The notes under the pieces were generated by a model. The model saw only the letters and a program-made list of their open reading frames with translations, made no database searches and was not told where the DNA came from. From assembly GCA_031551765.1 (NCBI GenBank), contig JAVBNC010000069.1, positions 1-35,134 of the forward strand: a DNA stretch of 35,134 bases. The letters run 5' to 3'. Numbering within the stretch: the stretch's first letter is position 1; each line of letters begins with the position of its first letter. Origin of the DNA: JAVBNC01 sp031551765. GTDB lineage: Bacteria > Desulfobacterota > Desulfovibrionia > Desulfovibrionales > Desulfovibrionaceae. This document shows positions 8,013-15,742 of this stretch, piece after piece. The position numbers were made by a program, and so were the translations under genes.

Positions 8013-8789
8013 ATGGATCTTTTTTTTCTGAAACTGCTGCTGACCCCGATCCTTATCGCCACGGCCACCCTGGCTTCCCGCTATTGGGGGCCGGTGGTGG
8101 GCGGCTGGATAGTGGGGCTGCCGCTGACGTCCGGCCCCGTCTCCGTGTTCCTGGCCCTGGAGCGAGGCCCGGAATTCGCCGCCGGGGCCGCCCACAGCAC
8201 CCTGCTCGGCACCCTGGCCGTGGTGGCCTATTGCCTGACCTATGCCCGCAGCGCCGGGAAAGTGCGCTGGTCCATAGCGCTGGCCTTGTCCTTCGCCTGC
8301 TATCTTTCGTCCCTGGGGTTGCTCTCTCTCGTTACCCTGCCGCTGGCCGTCTCCACCGTGCTGGTCACTATCCTGGTCGGCGTGGCCCTGCGTTTCGTGG
8401 GTCCCACGGACGGCGAGCCCCCGGCCATGGTGGCGCCCTGGTGGGACCTGCCCTTCCGCATGCTGGCGGCCACAAGCATCGTGGTGGTCATCACCACGCT
8501 GTCGCCCCACCTCGGACCGCAGCTCAGCGGGCTGTTTTCCGCCTTTCCGGTCTTTATTTCCGTCATGAGCGTGTTCGCCCACTCCCTGCACGGGGCGGGC
8601 GCCGTGCGCCAGTTCGAACGCGGGGTCATCGCGGGCTCTTTCTCATACATCGCGTTTTTCGTCACCATCTCCCTCACCGTGCGGATCTGGAGCCTGCCCC
8701 TGGTGTACGCCGCGGCCTGCCTGAACGCCATCGTCATCAACCTGGCCGCGCTCAAGCTGCTGGTGCGCGAGAAAAAAGCCGCCACCTGA
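8013..8789 (+). CDS. Polytopic membrane protein of unknown function
   Basis: The 258-residue protein is almost entirely hydrophobic, with about eight membrane segments. It begins MDLFFLKLLLTPILIATATL, followed by a conserved-looking SRYWGPVVGGWIVGLPLTSG loop. A similar element, GPQLSGLFSAFPVFISVMSV, appears in the second half, so an internal duplication of two four-helix halves is likely. I do not recognise a named family. The fold could be a transporter or an enzyme subunit. ATG 8013 follows GAGGGGATATC. Its last 38 bases overlap the end of the convergent MFS gene. Confidence 0.7.
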   Translation: MDLFFLKLLLTPILIATATLASRYWGPVVGGWIVGLPLTSGPVSVFLALERGPEFAAGAAHSTLLGTLAVVAYCLTYARSAGKVRWSIALALSFACYLSSLGLLSLVTLPLAVSTVLVTILVGVALRFVGPTDGEPPAMVAPWWDLPFRMLAATSIVVVITTLSPHLGPQLSGLFSAFPVFISVMSVFAHSLHGAGAVRQFERGVIAGSFSYIAFFVTISLTVRIWSLPLVYAAACLNAIVINLAALKLLVREKKAAT

Positions 8790-9972
8790 AAGCCAGGGCG
8801 AAAAGCAGCGCCGCACAGATCAGGTACACGGCGTTAATGCCCATAAATTCGTTCAGACCGTAGGCGAAAAGCGGCCCCAAGGCGGCCCCGCCGTCCACGA
8901 TGAAGGAATAGCCCATCAGCACGGCGCGGCCGCCCGTGGCAGCGGCGGCATCCGCAGCGGCCGCGTCCAGTACGGTGGTCAAAACCGTGCCCGTAAGCTG
9001 CATGCCCGCCAGGCAGCAAAACCACAGCGGCAAGGGCAGCGACAGGGCCAGCGAGGCAAAAACCCCGGCCGCGAGCCCCAAAGCCAGGAAAAGCATGCGG
9101 TTCCGCCCGCCCGGCCTGTCGGAAAGCCGCCCGACCAGGGGGGCCAGCCAGGGTTCCCAGCCCCAGCGCAGGGCCTGGAAAAACCCCGCCAGCGTGGCCG
9201 CGCCGACCAGCGCGCCGGCCACAACGACCCCGCCGCCGCTGTGCACGGCTATCAGGCGGCTCAAAGTGGACGCCGTCACCCCCCCGAAAACAAAAGAAGC
9301 CGCCCCGCCCGCGGCCACGGTCCACAGCGCGGCCCTGTTCCGCGCGGCAAGCGCCAGGCCTTCACGCAGGCCAGGCTCCGGGGTCGCCGCGCATTCGGCC
9401 TGCCGCTCCGTGTCCCTGGGAATGCAGCACAGCACCAGCGGCACGGCGCAGGCCGTGGCCACGCCGAAAATCAAGGCCGTGGCCCGCACACCGGCCAGGT
9501 CCGCCAGCAGCCCGCCCAGGAACATGCCCACCAGGCTCCCCAGGCGGTAGATCCCGTTGTACAGGCCCGTGTAGCGGCCCCGCGCTTCCGGCCCGGCCAG
9601 CCTGAGAATGCAGAACAGCGAACCCAGGCGCAGCAGCGTCCAGGCCAGGCCCCAGACGCAACGGGCCAGCACCCACCAGGCAAAGCCGGGCAGAAAGCCG
9701 TAAGACAAGGTGGTCAGCGTGGCCAGCACCACGGCGATAAGAATGCCGCTGCGCTCGCTGAAGCGGCTGTAGCACCAGCCCATGCACAGGTTGAGCGGCA
9801 GGCGGATGAGGCGGTTCACCGCCAGAATGACGCCCACTTCCCAGAGCGAGCCCAGACCGGCGGCGGCATAGTGCACCGGCAGCACCACGTAGAGCATGGA
9901 ATCACCGAACAGACACAGCGCGGTGATGCTGGCGAAAACCATGATATGCCGCCGGTTGCGCGCGTCAGCCAT
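8752..9972 (-). CDS. Major facilitator superfamily transporter
   Basis: The 406-residue inner-membrane protein shows about 12 membrane segments in two halves. The N-terminal half carries an MFS loop 2-3 type sequence around NRLIRLPLNLCMGWCYSRFSER. The second half has the matching WLAPLVGRLSDRPGGRNRML, the classic GRxxDRxGRR-like motif. It starts at ATG 9972 (MADARNRRHIMVF), although the frame extends upstream into the previous gene. It lies 62 bp after the COG4091 gene in an operon with RraA, so it probably imports or exports the acid handled by those enzymes. The substrate is unknown. The 3' end overlaps the convergent membrane-protein gene by 38 bp. Confidence 0.88.
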   Translation of the reverse strand: MADARNRRHIMVFASITALCLFGDSMLYVVLPVHYAAAGLGSLWEVGVILAVNRLIRLPLNLCMGWCYSRFSERSGILIAVVLATLTTLSYGFLPGFAWWVLARCVWGLAWTLLRLGSLFCILRLAGPEARGRYTGLYNGIYRLGSLVGMFLGGLLADLAGVRATALIFGVATACAVPLVLCCIPRDTERQAECAATPEPGLREGLALAARNRAALWTVAAGGAASFVFGGVTASTLSRLIAVHSGGGVVVAGALVGAATLAGFFQALRWGWEPWLAPLVGRLSDRPGGRNRMLFLALGLAAGVFASLALSLPLPLWFCCLAGMQLTGTVLTTVLDAAAADAAAATGGRAVLMGYSFIVDGGAALGPLFAYGLNEFMGINAVYLICAALLFALAFRWRLFSRAPAA

Positions 9973-10034
9973 GCTTCTCCGTCTTCGGGGCGGATGGTGC
10001 GCGTCCGCCCCGGACCGCCCCGCGCTCAACGCGT

Positions 10035-11456
10035 TCAGGGCTTTTTCGTTCCCAGGAAATACTCCTCCGCCTCCAGGCGCATCCGCCAAAGCAGCGAATC
10101 CCCGGGCTGGCGGATCATGCCGTAGCTGATGATCTCGCCCTTTTTCACGGCCCGCCGCAGCGTATTGCCGTTCAGCAGGTGGCCGGGCACCGGCGCTTTG
10201 TCCGCGCGGTGCTGCGCGGGCACGATAATGGTTTCCAGGTTGGGGTCCCGGTCGTGCGTGCACTTGGTGCCTGCGGGCAGATCCCGCAGGGCCTTTCTGG
10301 CGATATCCCAGCGCAGGGCCCGGTCCGCCGCGCCGGTGCCCACGCCCAAAAGCGCCGCCGCCATCAGGGACGTGGAGGATTCCACCCCGCAAAGGTGATA
10401 CGGCTGCACCATGACCGCCGCCGTGCCCTCGTAATTGCCCAGCAGGCTCTTGGTCAGCAGGATATGCTGGGAGTAAGCGTTGTCGCTGCGCACCACCAGG
10501 AACACCCCGCCGCCCATGCTGGCCTCTTCCTTGGTGCGCAGCAGGGTCATGATGTCGATGGTCTCTTCCTGCTCCAGAATGCCGCCCCGGGCCTTGGCCG
10601 CGTACATGACGGGCAGCTCGTTGACCCGCAGGGCGCAGGCCTTGGGGCCGCCAGGGCTGAAGGTCAGGCCCGTGGAGTTGGCGATGTTCACCAGCTCGCA
10701 GTGGTCGAAACCGCCGGGGCCCGGCAGCCCGGCCAGCAGGGCGGCCCGCTTTTTGGCGTATTCCGCGGCCTTGCCCTGGGGGATCATGCCCAGGTACCGG
10801 CTGTCCTTTTTGGCTATTTTGACGCTGACGGGCTTGGGCACGCCCTTGCCGTCGGCGGGCAGGGTCACGGTGGACTTTTCCGGGTCGTACATGAACTCCC
10901 CGTCCCTGGCCTTGCCCGCGCAGATAATGCGCAGGCCGATAAGCCTGGCCCAGTCCACCAATTTCATGAGCTGGGCGGGCTGGTCGCCGTCCACGGGCGT
11001 GTACACCAGGTCCGCGTCGCGGAACAGCTGGTGCAGGTACGGCCCGATAACGGAATCCGTCTCCTTGTTGATCATCACCAGGTGCTTGCGGTGCTCCAGG
11101 GCCAGCACGGCATGGCGGGCGCCCGCCTCGGGATTGCCCGTGGCTTCGGCCACCACGTCCACGTCCAGTTCGAACAGCAACTCCGGATTGTCGGTGGCGA
11201 TAAAGTCGCCGCGCAGGACGGCCATTTTGGCTTCCGCCAAGGTGGAACAGGCAGCGATGCGGCTTTCCGGCACGTCCGCCCGGATAAAGGCTTTTTTCGC
11301 GGCTTCCAGAGTCAGGTCGCCCACGGCGGCCACCGTGAGCCTTTCCATGTGCATGCTCTGGGTGAGAATGGCCGTGGCGTATGCGCCGCCCCCGATAATG
11401 GCGGCCCGCGCCGTTTCCTTGCAACCGAACGTACGGAACAGCTCACTGTAGTTCAT
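10035..11456 (-). CDS. COG4091-type NAD(P)-dependent oxidoreductase with C-terminal SAF domain
   Basis: The 473-residue protein has an N-terminal Rossmann domain (AAIIGGGAYATAILTQ, residues about 18-33). A homoserine-dehydrogenase-like middle contains the segments VMINKETDSVIGPYL and YTPVDGDQPAQLMKL. The C-terminal SAF-like domain (PGHLLNGNTLRRAVKKGEII) begins near residue 415. This order matches COG4091, the predicted homoserine dehydrogenases with a SAF domain. The reaction of that family is largely unestablished; oxidation or reduction of a hydroxy acid is likely. It lies between RraA and the MFS gene with 48- and 62-bp gaps and is probably co-transcribed with them. The enzyme could make or consume the oxo acid cleaved by the RraA-like aldolase. 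Confidence 0.8.
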   Translation of the reverse strand: MNYSELFRTFGCKETARAAIIGGGAYATAILTQSMHMERLTVAAVGDLTLEAAKKAFIRADVPESRIAACSTLAEAKMAVLRGDFIATDNPELLFELDVDVVAEATGNPEAGARHAVLALEHRKHLVMINKETDSVIGPYLHQLFRDADLVYTPVDGDQPAQLMKLVDWARLIGLRIICAGKARDGEFMYDPEKSTVTLPADGKGVPKPVSVKIAKKDSRYLGMIPQGKAAEYAKKRAALLAGLPGPGGFDHCELVNIANSTGLTFSPGGPKACALRVNELPVMYAAKARGGILEQEETIDIMTLLRTKEEASMGGGVFLVVRSDNAYSQHILLTKSLLGNYEGTAAVMVQPYHLCGVESSTSLMAAALLGVGTGAADRALRWDIARKALRDLPAGTKCTHDRDPNLETIIVPAQHRADKAPVPGHLLNGNTLRRAVKKGEIISYGMIRQPGDSLLWRMRLEAEEYFLGTKKP

Positions 11457-11504
11457 GATCCGGCTCCCTTTGGCAGGTGGTGCGAGAGGTTATGGAAACG
11501 GCGT

Positions 11505-12233
11505 TTAGTCGTAGACTCCCTGCATGTATTTCGCCAGCAGTTCCGCGTCATTCGTGGAAGCGAGCATGGCCAGCTTTTTCTCTTCCTGCGCGCCGAGGAC
11601 GCGGCAGTTTTCCAGAACGGCCTCAAGGCTGGCGCGGGGAAATTTGACCGCGCCGTTCTCGTCGCAGTGCACTATTTCGCCGGGCGCCACATCCATGCCG
11701 CAGATGCTCACCGGGATATTGACCGCTTTCACGGCCATGGGGCCGTGCCCCGGGGAGGCACCCGTCAGCATGTACTGGATGCCCAGGGCCTTGACCTCGC
11801 CGATATCGCGGGAAGGCCCGTCGGACAGAATGGCCACGGTCCCGGCGGACTTGAAAGCCGTGGCCATGTTGCCGCCGCACAGGCCGTTCTTGTGTTTCAG
11901 ATGCTCGGGATAGTCCTGCTTGATCAGCAGCACCACGGGCTTGGGAGAAGCCGCAATGGCCCGCAGCACGTCGCCCACGCCCAGGGATTTGTAGTTGGGG
12001 TCCGGCACCCCGTACACGCAGGTGACGGCGTGGCCGCACATGGGGCCCAGTTCCGGGTACATGGCCTTGAGGTCCTGGTTCGTGTACCAGGCCGTGTCCC
12101 AGGGGTGGTACAGGCTCAGGCAGGTGGCCTTGCCCGGATAGGTGGCCACGACGTTGGTGATGGTGGGGGTGTCGAACTTTGTCAGTTCCTGGAGCATGGC
12201 GGCTTCACGCGCCGCATCGGGATACTGGGGCAT
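11505..12233 (-). CDS. RraA-like aldolase/decarboxylase family protein
   Basis: The 242-residue protein has the RraA/HMG-aldolase fold signature: GGNMATAFKSAGTVAILSDG followed by PSRDIGEVKALGI. This matches the family pattern in which a glycine-rich helix precedes a conserved Arg-Asp. Members include RraA (RNase E inhibitor), 4-hydroxy-4-methyl-2-oxoglutarate aldolase and oxaloacetate decarboxylase. The long N-terminus, with its CxxGxGDVLRA-like segment (YKSLGVGDVLRAIA), points to the enzyme branch rather than the RNase regulator. ATG 12233 has an AAAGGAG site; an upstream ATG at 12320 has none. It heads an operon with the COG4091 protein and the MFS carrier, so a role in catabolism of a 4-hydroxy-2-oxo acid is plausible. 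The substrate is inferred, not shown. Confidence 0.8.
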   Translation of the reverse strand: MPQYPDAAREAAMLQELTKFDTPTITNVVATYPGKATCLSLYHPWDTAWYTNQDLKAMYPELGPMCGHAVTCVYGVPDPNYKSLGVGDVLRAIAASPKPVVLLIKQDYPEHLKHKNGLCGGNMATAFKSAGTVAILSDGPSRDIGEVKALGIQYMLTGASPGHGPMAVKAVNIPVSICGMDVAPGEIVHCDENGAVKFPRASLEAVLENCRVLGAQEEKKLAMLASTNDAELLAKYMQGVYD

Positions 12234-12348
12234 ACGGGACTCCTTTCGCGTCAGACAGGGCGGAGACAGGGCAAACAACCGGTGTACGCAAAAACGCGGG
12301 AGAACGCATGGGAATTTCATCGATATACCCCGCCGCTCCTGATGGCAA

Positions 12349-12381
12349 GCCCTGTCCGGAGCCAGCCGCTCCGGACAGGGC
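12349..12381. promoter_or_regulatory. Perfect 14-bp hairpin in the divergent rraA/purC-like intergenic region
   Basis: GCCCTGTCCGGAGC (12349-12362) pairs perfectly with 12368-12381 around the loop CAGCC. No T-run follows on either strand, so it is not a standard terminator. It lies between two divergent genes, about 100 bp before the PurC-like start, and may be an operator or a leader structure. Confidence 0.6.
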
Positions 12382-12481
12382 GCGGGATCACGCCAAAAGA
12401 AGCCGCTGCCGGACGGGGCTTGCGTCTTGGCCCGAGCGGGTTTACAAAACCGGACCAGAAACCACTACAAGGGGCTGACGA

Positions 12482-13186
12482 ATGAAGCTGGTGTACCGCG
12501 GCAAGACCAAGGATGTGTACGAGAAAGACGGGAGCACCCTGCGCCTGGTGTTCACGGACAGGGTGACCAAGAACGACGCGGGCGAAATAGACCCGGGCGG
12601 CAACAACCTGGCGGAAGAAACCGTGCCCGGCCAGGGCGAAGCCTGCCTGGTGATGACCTCGGCCATTTTCAACGAGCTGAACCAGAAAAACATCGTGCCC
12701 ACGCACATGCTGGCCTATGACCTGGCCGCGCTGTCCATGGACGTGCGCAAAGCCCGGCAGTTCACGCCCGGCATCGAATGGGTGGCGCGCTGGATCTGCA
12801 CCGGCAGCTTTTTCCGGCGCTACAAAATGGTGCCCGGCCTGCGCGACGGCATGCCGCTGCCCTCCCCGGTATTCGAAATAACCCTGAAGGACGACGCCGC
12901 CGGGGACCCGCTTATCGTGCCCTCCGCGCTCACGGCCCTGGGCATCGTCGAAGCCAAAACCCTGGACACGCTCCTGGCCCGCAACGAAGCCGCCCTGAAA
13001 GCCATCCGGGAAATGTTCACGGCCAGGGGCCTGGATCTCTGGGACATCAAGATCGAATGGGGCCTGGACGAACAGGGCCAGCCCCTGCTCATCGACGAAG
13101 TCTCCCCCGGCTGCTGCCGCGCCTTCAAGGCGGGCACCACGCAGCGCATCCAGGGCATGGAGTTGGCGGAACGTTTTCGCGCTTAG
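12482..13186 (+). CDS. SAICAR synthase-fold protein (PurC-like, divergent)
   Basis: The 234-residue protein aligns along its length with short PurC. It opens LVYRGKTKDVYEKDG, has FNELNQKNIVPTHM and FEITLKDDAAGDPL in the expected places, and ends with DIKIEWGL and IDEVSPGCCRAFKAG. PurC joins aspartate to CAIR in purine synthesis. However, key positions differ from the classic pattern. The VRN-x-AAGS segment reads WVARWICTGSFFRRY, and the GDE(I/F)SPD motif reads IDEVSPGCC, with Gly for the Asp. The TxFNG/xD-type loop is replaced by TKNDAGEIDPGG. It may be a paralogue with a different acid or amine, rather than the housekeeping enzyme. ATG 12482 has an AAGGGG site. Confidence 0.75.
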   Translation: MKLVYRGKTKDVYEKDGSTLRLVFTDRVTKNDAGEIDPGGNNLAEETVPGQGEACLVMTSAIFNELNQKNIVPTHMLAYDLAALSMDVRKARQFTPGIEWVARWICTGSFFRRYKMVPGLRDGMPLPSPVFEITLKDDAAGDPLIVPSALTALGIVEAKTLDTLLARNEAALKAIREMFTARGLDLWDIKIEWGLDEQGQPLLIDEVSPGCCRAFKAGTTQRIQGMELAERFRA

Positions 13187-13196
13187 GGCTTATAGC

Positions 13197-13278
13197 TGTC
13201 GAAGCCATCTAAGAACGAAAGCAGGGCGCTGCCCTGCACCCGCCAGGGGGGTGACCCCCCTGGACCCCGCGACGGGGT
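13197..13278 (+). repeat. Dispersed 3'-end repeat, copy A
   Basis: The left arm TGTCGAAGCCATCTAAGAAC is followed by a perfect hairpin (GCAGGGC-GCT-GCCCTGC) and CACCCGCC. A second hairpin then runs through CCAGGGGGG and CCCCCCTGG. It starts 10 bp after the PurC-like stop. Related copies lie at 13420-13524 (inverted), 17194-17388, 19160-19239 and 30943-31096, each just after a stop codon in the same orientation as the gene. Confidence 0.8.
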
Positions 13279-13352
13279 GGAACTAAAGGTTACGGGCGGG
13301 CAGAACCGTTTGCGTGGGATGAAGGGACGCAAGCCCCGTCTCCCCGCCCGTC

Positions 13353-13375
13353 ATCCCCCGGCTTGACCGGGGGAT
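13353..13375. repeat. Palindromic REP-like element between repeat copies A and A'
   Basis: ATCCCCCGG (13353-13361) pairs perfectly with CCGGGGGAT (13367-13375) around CTTGA, followed by CCAGG. It resembles short palindromes common in bacterial intergenic DNA. The 140 bp between copies A and A' holds nothing else I can identify. Confidence 0.5.
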
Positions 13376-13419
13376 CCAGGCCAAGTGGGACCGGCGGCGT
13401 GACGCTCCCTCTGCTCCCC

Positions 13420-13524
13420 TACCCCCTGAATGGGTTCCAAGGGGCGCGCCCCTTGGCGGGAGAGTCCAGAGAGGGCGGAGCCCTCTTTGGCCGCCGGAGG
13501 CATGCTATCCAATTGGCTTCGACA
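13420..13524 (-). repeat. Dispersed 3'-end repeat, copy A' (inverted)
   Basis: Read on the minus strand it opens TGTCGAAGCCAATTGG. It carries a different inner hairpin (GAGGGC-TCC-GCCCTC), then CCGCCAAGGGG/CCCCTTGG and CCCATTCAGGGGGT. It lies about 30 bp after the stop of the minus-strand lipoprotein gene, so like the other copies it follows a gene's 3' end. With copy A it forms an inverted pair around 140 bp. Confidence 0.75.
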
Positions 13525-13554
13525 ACTAGAGCGCGTCATGTAAAACCGGCTGCT

Positions 13555-14244
13555 CTATTGCGCTGGCAGCACGTTGTCACTGACGCTCACGTCGATGGTG
13601 ACGCTCGCGCCCTGGTCCACGCTCCGGCTGTAAGCCACCACGTTACGGCCGTTCTGGCTGCCGTGGCGGCAGTCCAGGCGGGTAAACAGCCCCTTCCGCT
13701 TCTGGCAGAACGACTCGTAGCGGGCCTCAAGGGGCTCCATGGCCGCCTCGTCGCGGAGGATGAAGGAAGCCAGATCCTCCCGCCGGTTGCCGACGTACGG
13801 ATCCGTCAGCTGAATTTGTATTTCGCGCAACCGCCAGGCGCATTCCCGCGTATCGCTCAGTTTTATGGGAATGGTAATGGCGTATTCTTTCGTGCCGGGG
13901 AGAACCTCGGACATTCTTCTGGCCGTGCCCGCTTTTCCGGAACCGCCGCCCGCGTAAAAAGAGGAGTTCTGCTTGCTGTCCGTGACGGAAGAGCCCAGGC
14001 AACGTTGGCTGTCGGAACTGAAAATGGTCCAGATCTCAAAGCCCATGCCTTTTTCCTTGCGGCCCTTGATAACCAGGTTGGGCTCGGAAAAACTCAGGCC
14101 GTTGGCGCGGAAGGCGCGCTCATAGTGCGCGGTGCCGCCCTCCTCGCTGCCGCCGCACCCGGCCAGGCACAGCCCGGCAAACGCCAGGGCCGCCAGCCGC
14201 GTCAGGGTCCGCCACATGCCTCCCGGTGTTGACCGCGCTGTCAT
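13555..14244 (-). CDS. Putative lipoprotein of unknown function
   Basis: The 229-residue protein begins MTARSTPGGMWRTLTRLAAL and has a hydrophobic segment ending in the lipobox LAGC (then GG), so it should be exported and lipidated. The mature part has four spread-out cysteines (QRCLG, RECAW, ESFCQ and LDCRH), which could form disulfides in the periplasm. It otherwise looks like a soluble beta-rich domain. I recognise no family. ATG 14244 follows AGGAG, 13 bp after the end of the hemolysin III-type gene upstream, so they are probably co-transcribed. A longer open frame upstream overlaps that gene and is unlikely. Confidence 0.75.
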   Translation of the reverse strand: MTARSTPGGMWRTLTRLAALAFAGLCLAGCGGSEEGGTAHYERAFRANGLSFSEPNLVIKGRKEKGMGFEIWTIFSSDSQRCLGSSVTDSKQNSSFYAGGGSGKAGTARRMSEVLPGTKEYAITIPIKLSDTRECAWRLREIQIQLTDPYVGNRREDLASFILRDEAAMEPLEARYESFCQKRKGLFTRLDCRHGSQNGRNVVAYSRSVDQGASVTIDVSVSDNVLPAQ

Positions 14245-14257
14245 GGTCGCTCCTTTT

Positions 14258-14905
14258 TCAGGCGGGCACCAGCCGGAACATGAACAGCGCGTGGCACGCG
14301 CTGCCGCCCAGCACAAAGACGTGGAACAGCTCATGGAACCCAAACCAGCGGAAAGGCAGGGGCGGCCACTTGGCGGCGTACATAACCGCGCCCAGAGTGT
14401 AGAACCCGCCCCCGGCCACCAGCAGGGCGAAAGCGGACACGGATACCGCCTTTACCAAAGGCACCAAGGCGATAAGCACCAGCCAGCCCATGCCCATGTA
14501 CAGGGCCGTGGACAGCCAGCGCGGAGCGTGCAGCCAGAAAATCTTCAGCACCACCCCGGCCACGGCTATGCCCCAGACCAGGCCCAGCAGCGTCCAGCCC
14601 CAGGCCCCGTACAGCGGCACCAGGCACACGGGCGTGTACGTGCCCGCGATGAGCACGAAAATCATCATGTGGTCGATACGGCGCAAAATCCGGGTGGTCC
14701 GCTCGGAAGCCCGGACCATGTGGTACACGGTGCTGGCCACGTACTGCAGCACCAGGGTTGTGCCGAAAACGGCGAACCCGACAATATAGCGGGCGTTCGC
14801 ATCGCGCGTCGCCGCCACCAGCAGCAACACCGTGCACACCACAGCCAGCACCGCCCCGGCCAGGTGGGTGAGGCAGCTTACAGGGTCTTTTATAGCGCGC
14901 AGCAT
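14258..14905 (-). CDS. Hemolysin III / PAQR family membrane protein
   Basis: The 215-residue protein has seven membrane segments and the family's polar motifs. Near residue 50 is YVASTVYHMVRASERTTRIL, with the conserved S-x3-H. Then come RIDHMMIFVLIAGTYTPVCL (the D in the third motif) and, near the end, the matching FHELFHVFVLGGSACHALFM with the H-x3-H zinc-site pattern. These polar residues are the ligands and active-site candidates of the PAQR/hydrolase superfamily. Bacterial members are called hemolysin III, but most have no proven haemolytic activity; a hydrolase or membrane-lipid role is equally possible. ATG 14905 is the best family-like start. It is divergent from the Fe-S gene and upstream of the lipoprotein. 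Confidence 0.88.
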   Translation of the reverse strand: MLRAIKDPVSCLTHLAGAVLAVVCTVLLLVAATRDANARYIVGFAVFGTTLVLQYVASTVYHMVRASERTTRILRRIDHMMIFVLIAGTYTPVCLVPLYGAWGWTLLGLVWGIAVAGVVLKIFWLHAPRWLSTALYMGMGWLVLIALVPLVKAVSVSAFALLVAGGGFYTLGAVMYAAKWPPLPFRWFGFHELFHVFVLGGSACHALFMFRLVPA

Positions 14906-15030
14906 GGCTTTCACCGCCTTTTGACGTTGCGTGCAACAGGTTCTAGTATACCTGCGCCCGGCATGGGAGTCCAGTGCGCGGGACCGGCCGGCAGGTTCCC
15001 GCCGCTTCCGAAAAACCGGCGAAAAACCGT

Positions 15031-15058
15031 TTGACTTTTTTTGGGGCTTGCATAAAAT
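15031..15058 (+). promoter_or_regulatory. Candidate promoter of the catabolic cluster
   Basis: TTGACT (15031-15036) and TAAAAT (15053-15058) are separated by 16 bp in the divergent region before the Fe-S protein gene at 15130. The boxes are close to the sigma-70 consensus. An AT-rich tract TACATTATAGAACA follows downstream, before the ribosome site. Confidence 0.55.
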
Positions 15059-15129
15059 AAAACTTAATTCTACATTATAGAACATTTATTCCGCGCCGGC
15101 GCCAACCTCCTCCCCCCACAGGAGCCGTT

Positions 15130-15735
15130 ATGAAAACAATAACTCTGAGAGCCGAAATCAACCGCGACAAGTGCACCGGCTGCGGAACCTGCGCCAAGAT
15201 CTGCCCCACTCTGGCCATCAGCATGCGGTCCCGCAAGGCCGTGGTGGACGAAAAGCGCTGCCTGGCCTGCGCCAACTGCCACCAGCGCTGTCCCGTGGAG
15301 GCCGTGGCCCTGGCCAAGCTGGAACAGCCCTTCACCGTGCAGACCGTGGTGCGGGACCAGGACCGGGACGCCGTGGACGCGCTGTGCGTCAAGGCGGGCT
15401 TCAACCCCGGCCAGATCCTTTGCTACTGTACCGCCACCCGCGCGGAAGAAGCGGCCGCCGCCATTATCCAGGGCGCGCAGACGCCGGAGGAAATCTCCTT
15501 CCGCACCGGCCTGCGCATGGGCTGTTCCGTGGAATGCATTCAGCCCGCGTTGCGCCTTTTGGACGCGGCGGGCATTACCCCCACGCCTCCGGCGGGCGGC
15601 TGGCAGTGGTACGGCAAAACCGTCACCCTTCAAGAAGTTCCGGAAGCGGTCAAAGCCAAGTACAACCACCGCGGTTTCTACTTTGACAACGATATCGCCG
15701 TGTTCGCGGACATAGTGAACACGCCGAGGAGGTAA
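15130..15735 (+). CDS. Ferredoxin-like protein with two [4Fe-4S] motifs and a BFD-like [2Fe-2S] domain
   Basis: The 201-residue protein begins with two ferredoxin motifs: CTGCGTCAKICP (C15, C18, C21, C25) and CLACANCHQRCP (C44, C47, C50, C54). About 45 residues later comes a BFD-like domain with CYC (C98, C100), a helix, and MGCSVEC (C132, C136). BFD domains usually end in CxxC, so the CxxxC spacing here is unusual. The last 60 residues have no recognisable motif. It is probably a cytoplasmic electron carrier or redox subunit. It is the first gene of the cluster, eight bp before the unassigned 480-residue gene. A partner enzyme that takes its electrons is expected but not visible. Confidence 0.85.
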   Translation: MKTITLRAEINRDKCTGCGTCAKICPTLAISMRSRKAVVDEKRCLACANCHQRCPVEAVALAKLEQPFTVQTVVRDQDRDAVDALCVKAGFNPGQILCYCTATRAEEAAAAIIQGAQTPEEISFRTGLRMGCSVECIQPALRLLDAAGITPTPPAGGWQWYGKTVTLQEVPEAVKAKYNHRGFYFDNDIAVFADIVNTPRR

Positions 15736-15742
15736 GGTCACG

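Noticed and set aside
8752..11424. An 890-codon minus-strand frame through the MFS and COG4091 genes
   Set aside because: Only the MFS part is protein-like; the upstream part is an out-of-frame reading of the COG4091 gene.
11505..12233. RNase E inhibitor RraA proper
   Set aside because: The protein is longer than RraA and lies with a dehydrogenase-like gene and a transporter, which fits the aldolase branch better.
13197..13524. Inverted pair of repeats A and A' as an insertion sequence or mini-transposon
   Set aside because: The 140 bp between them holds no transposase or gene, and the same arms occur singly elsewhere at gene ends.
15031..15065. Sigma-54 promoter before the Fe-S gene
   Set aside because: GG and GC are not spaced 10 bp apart; the sigma-70 type boxes fit better.
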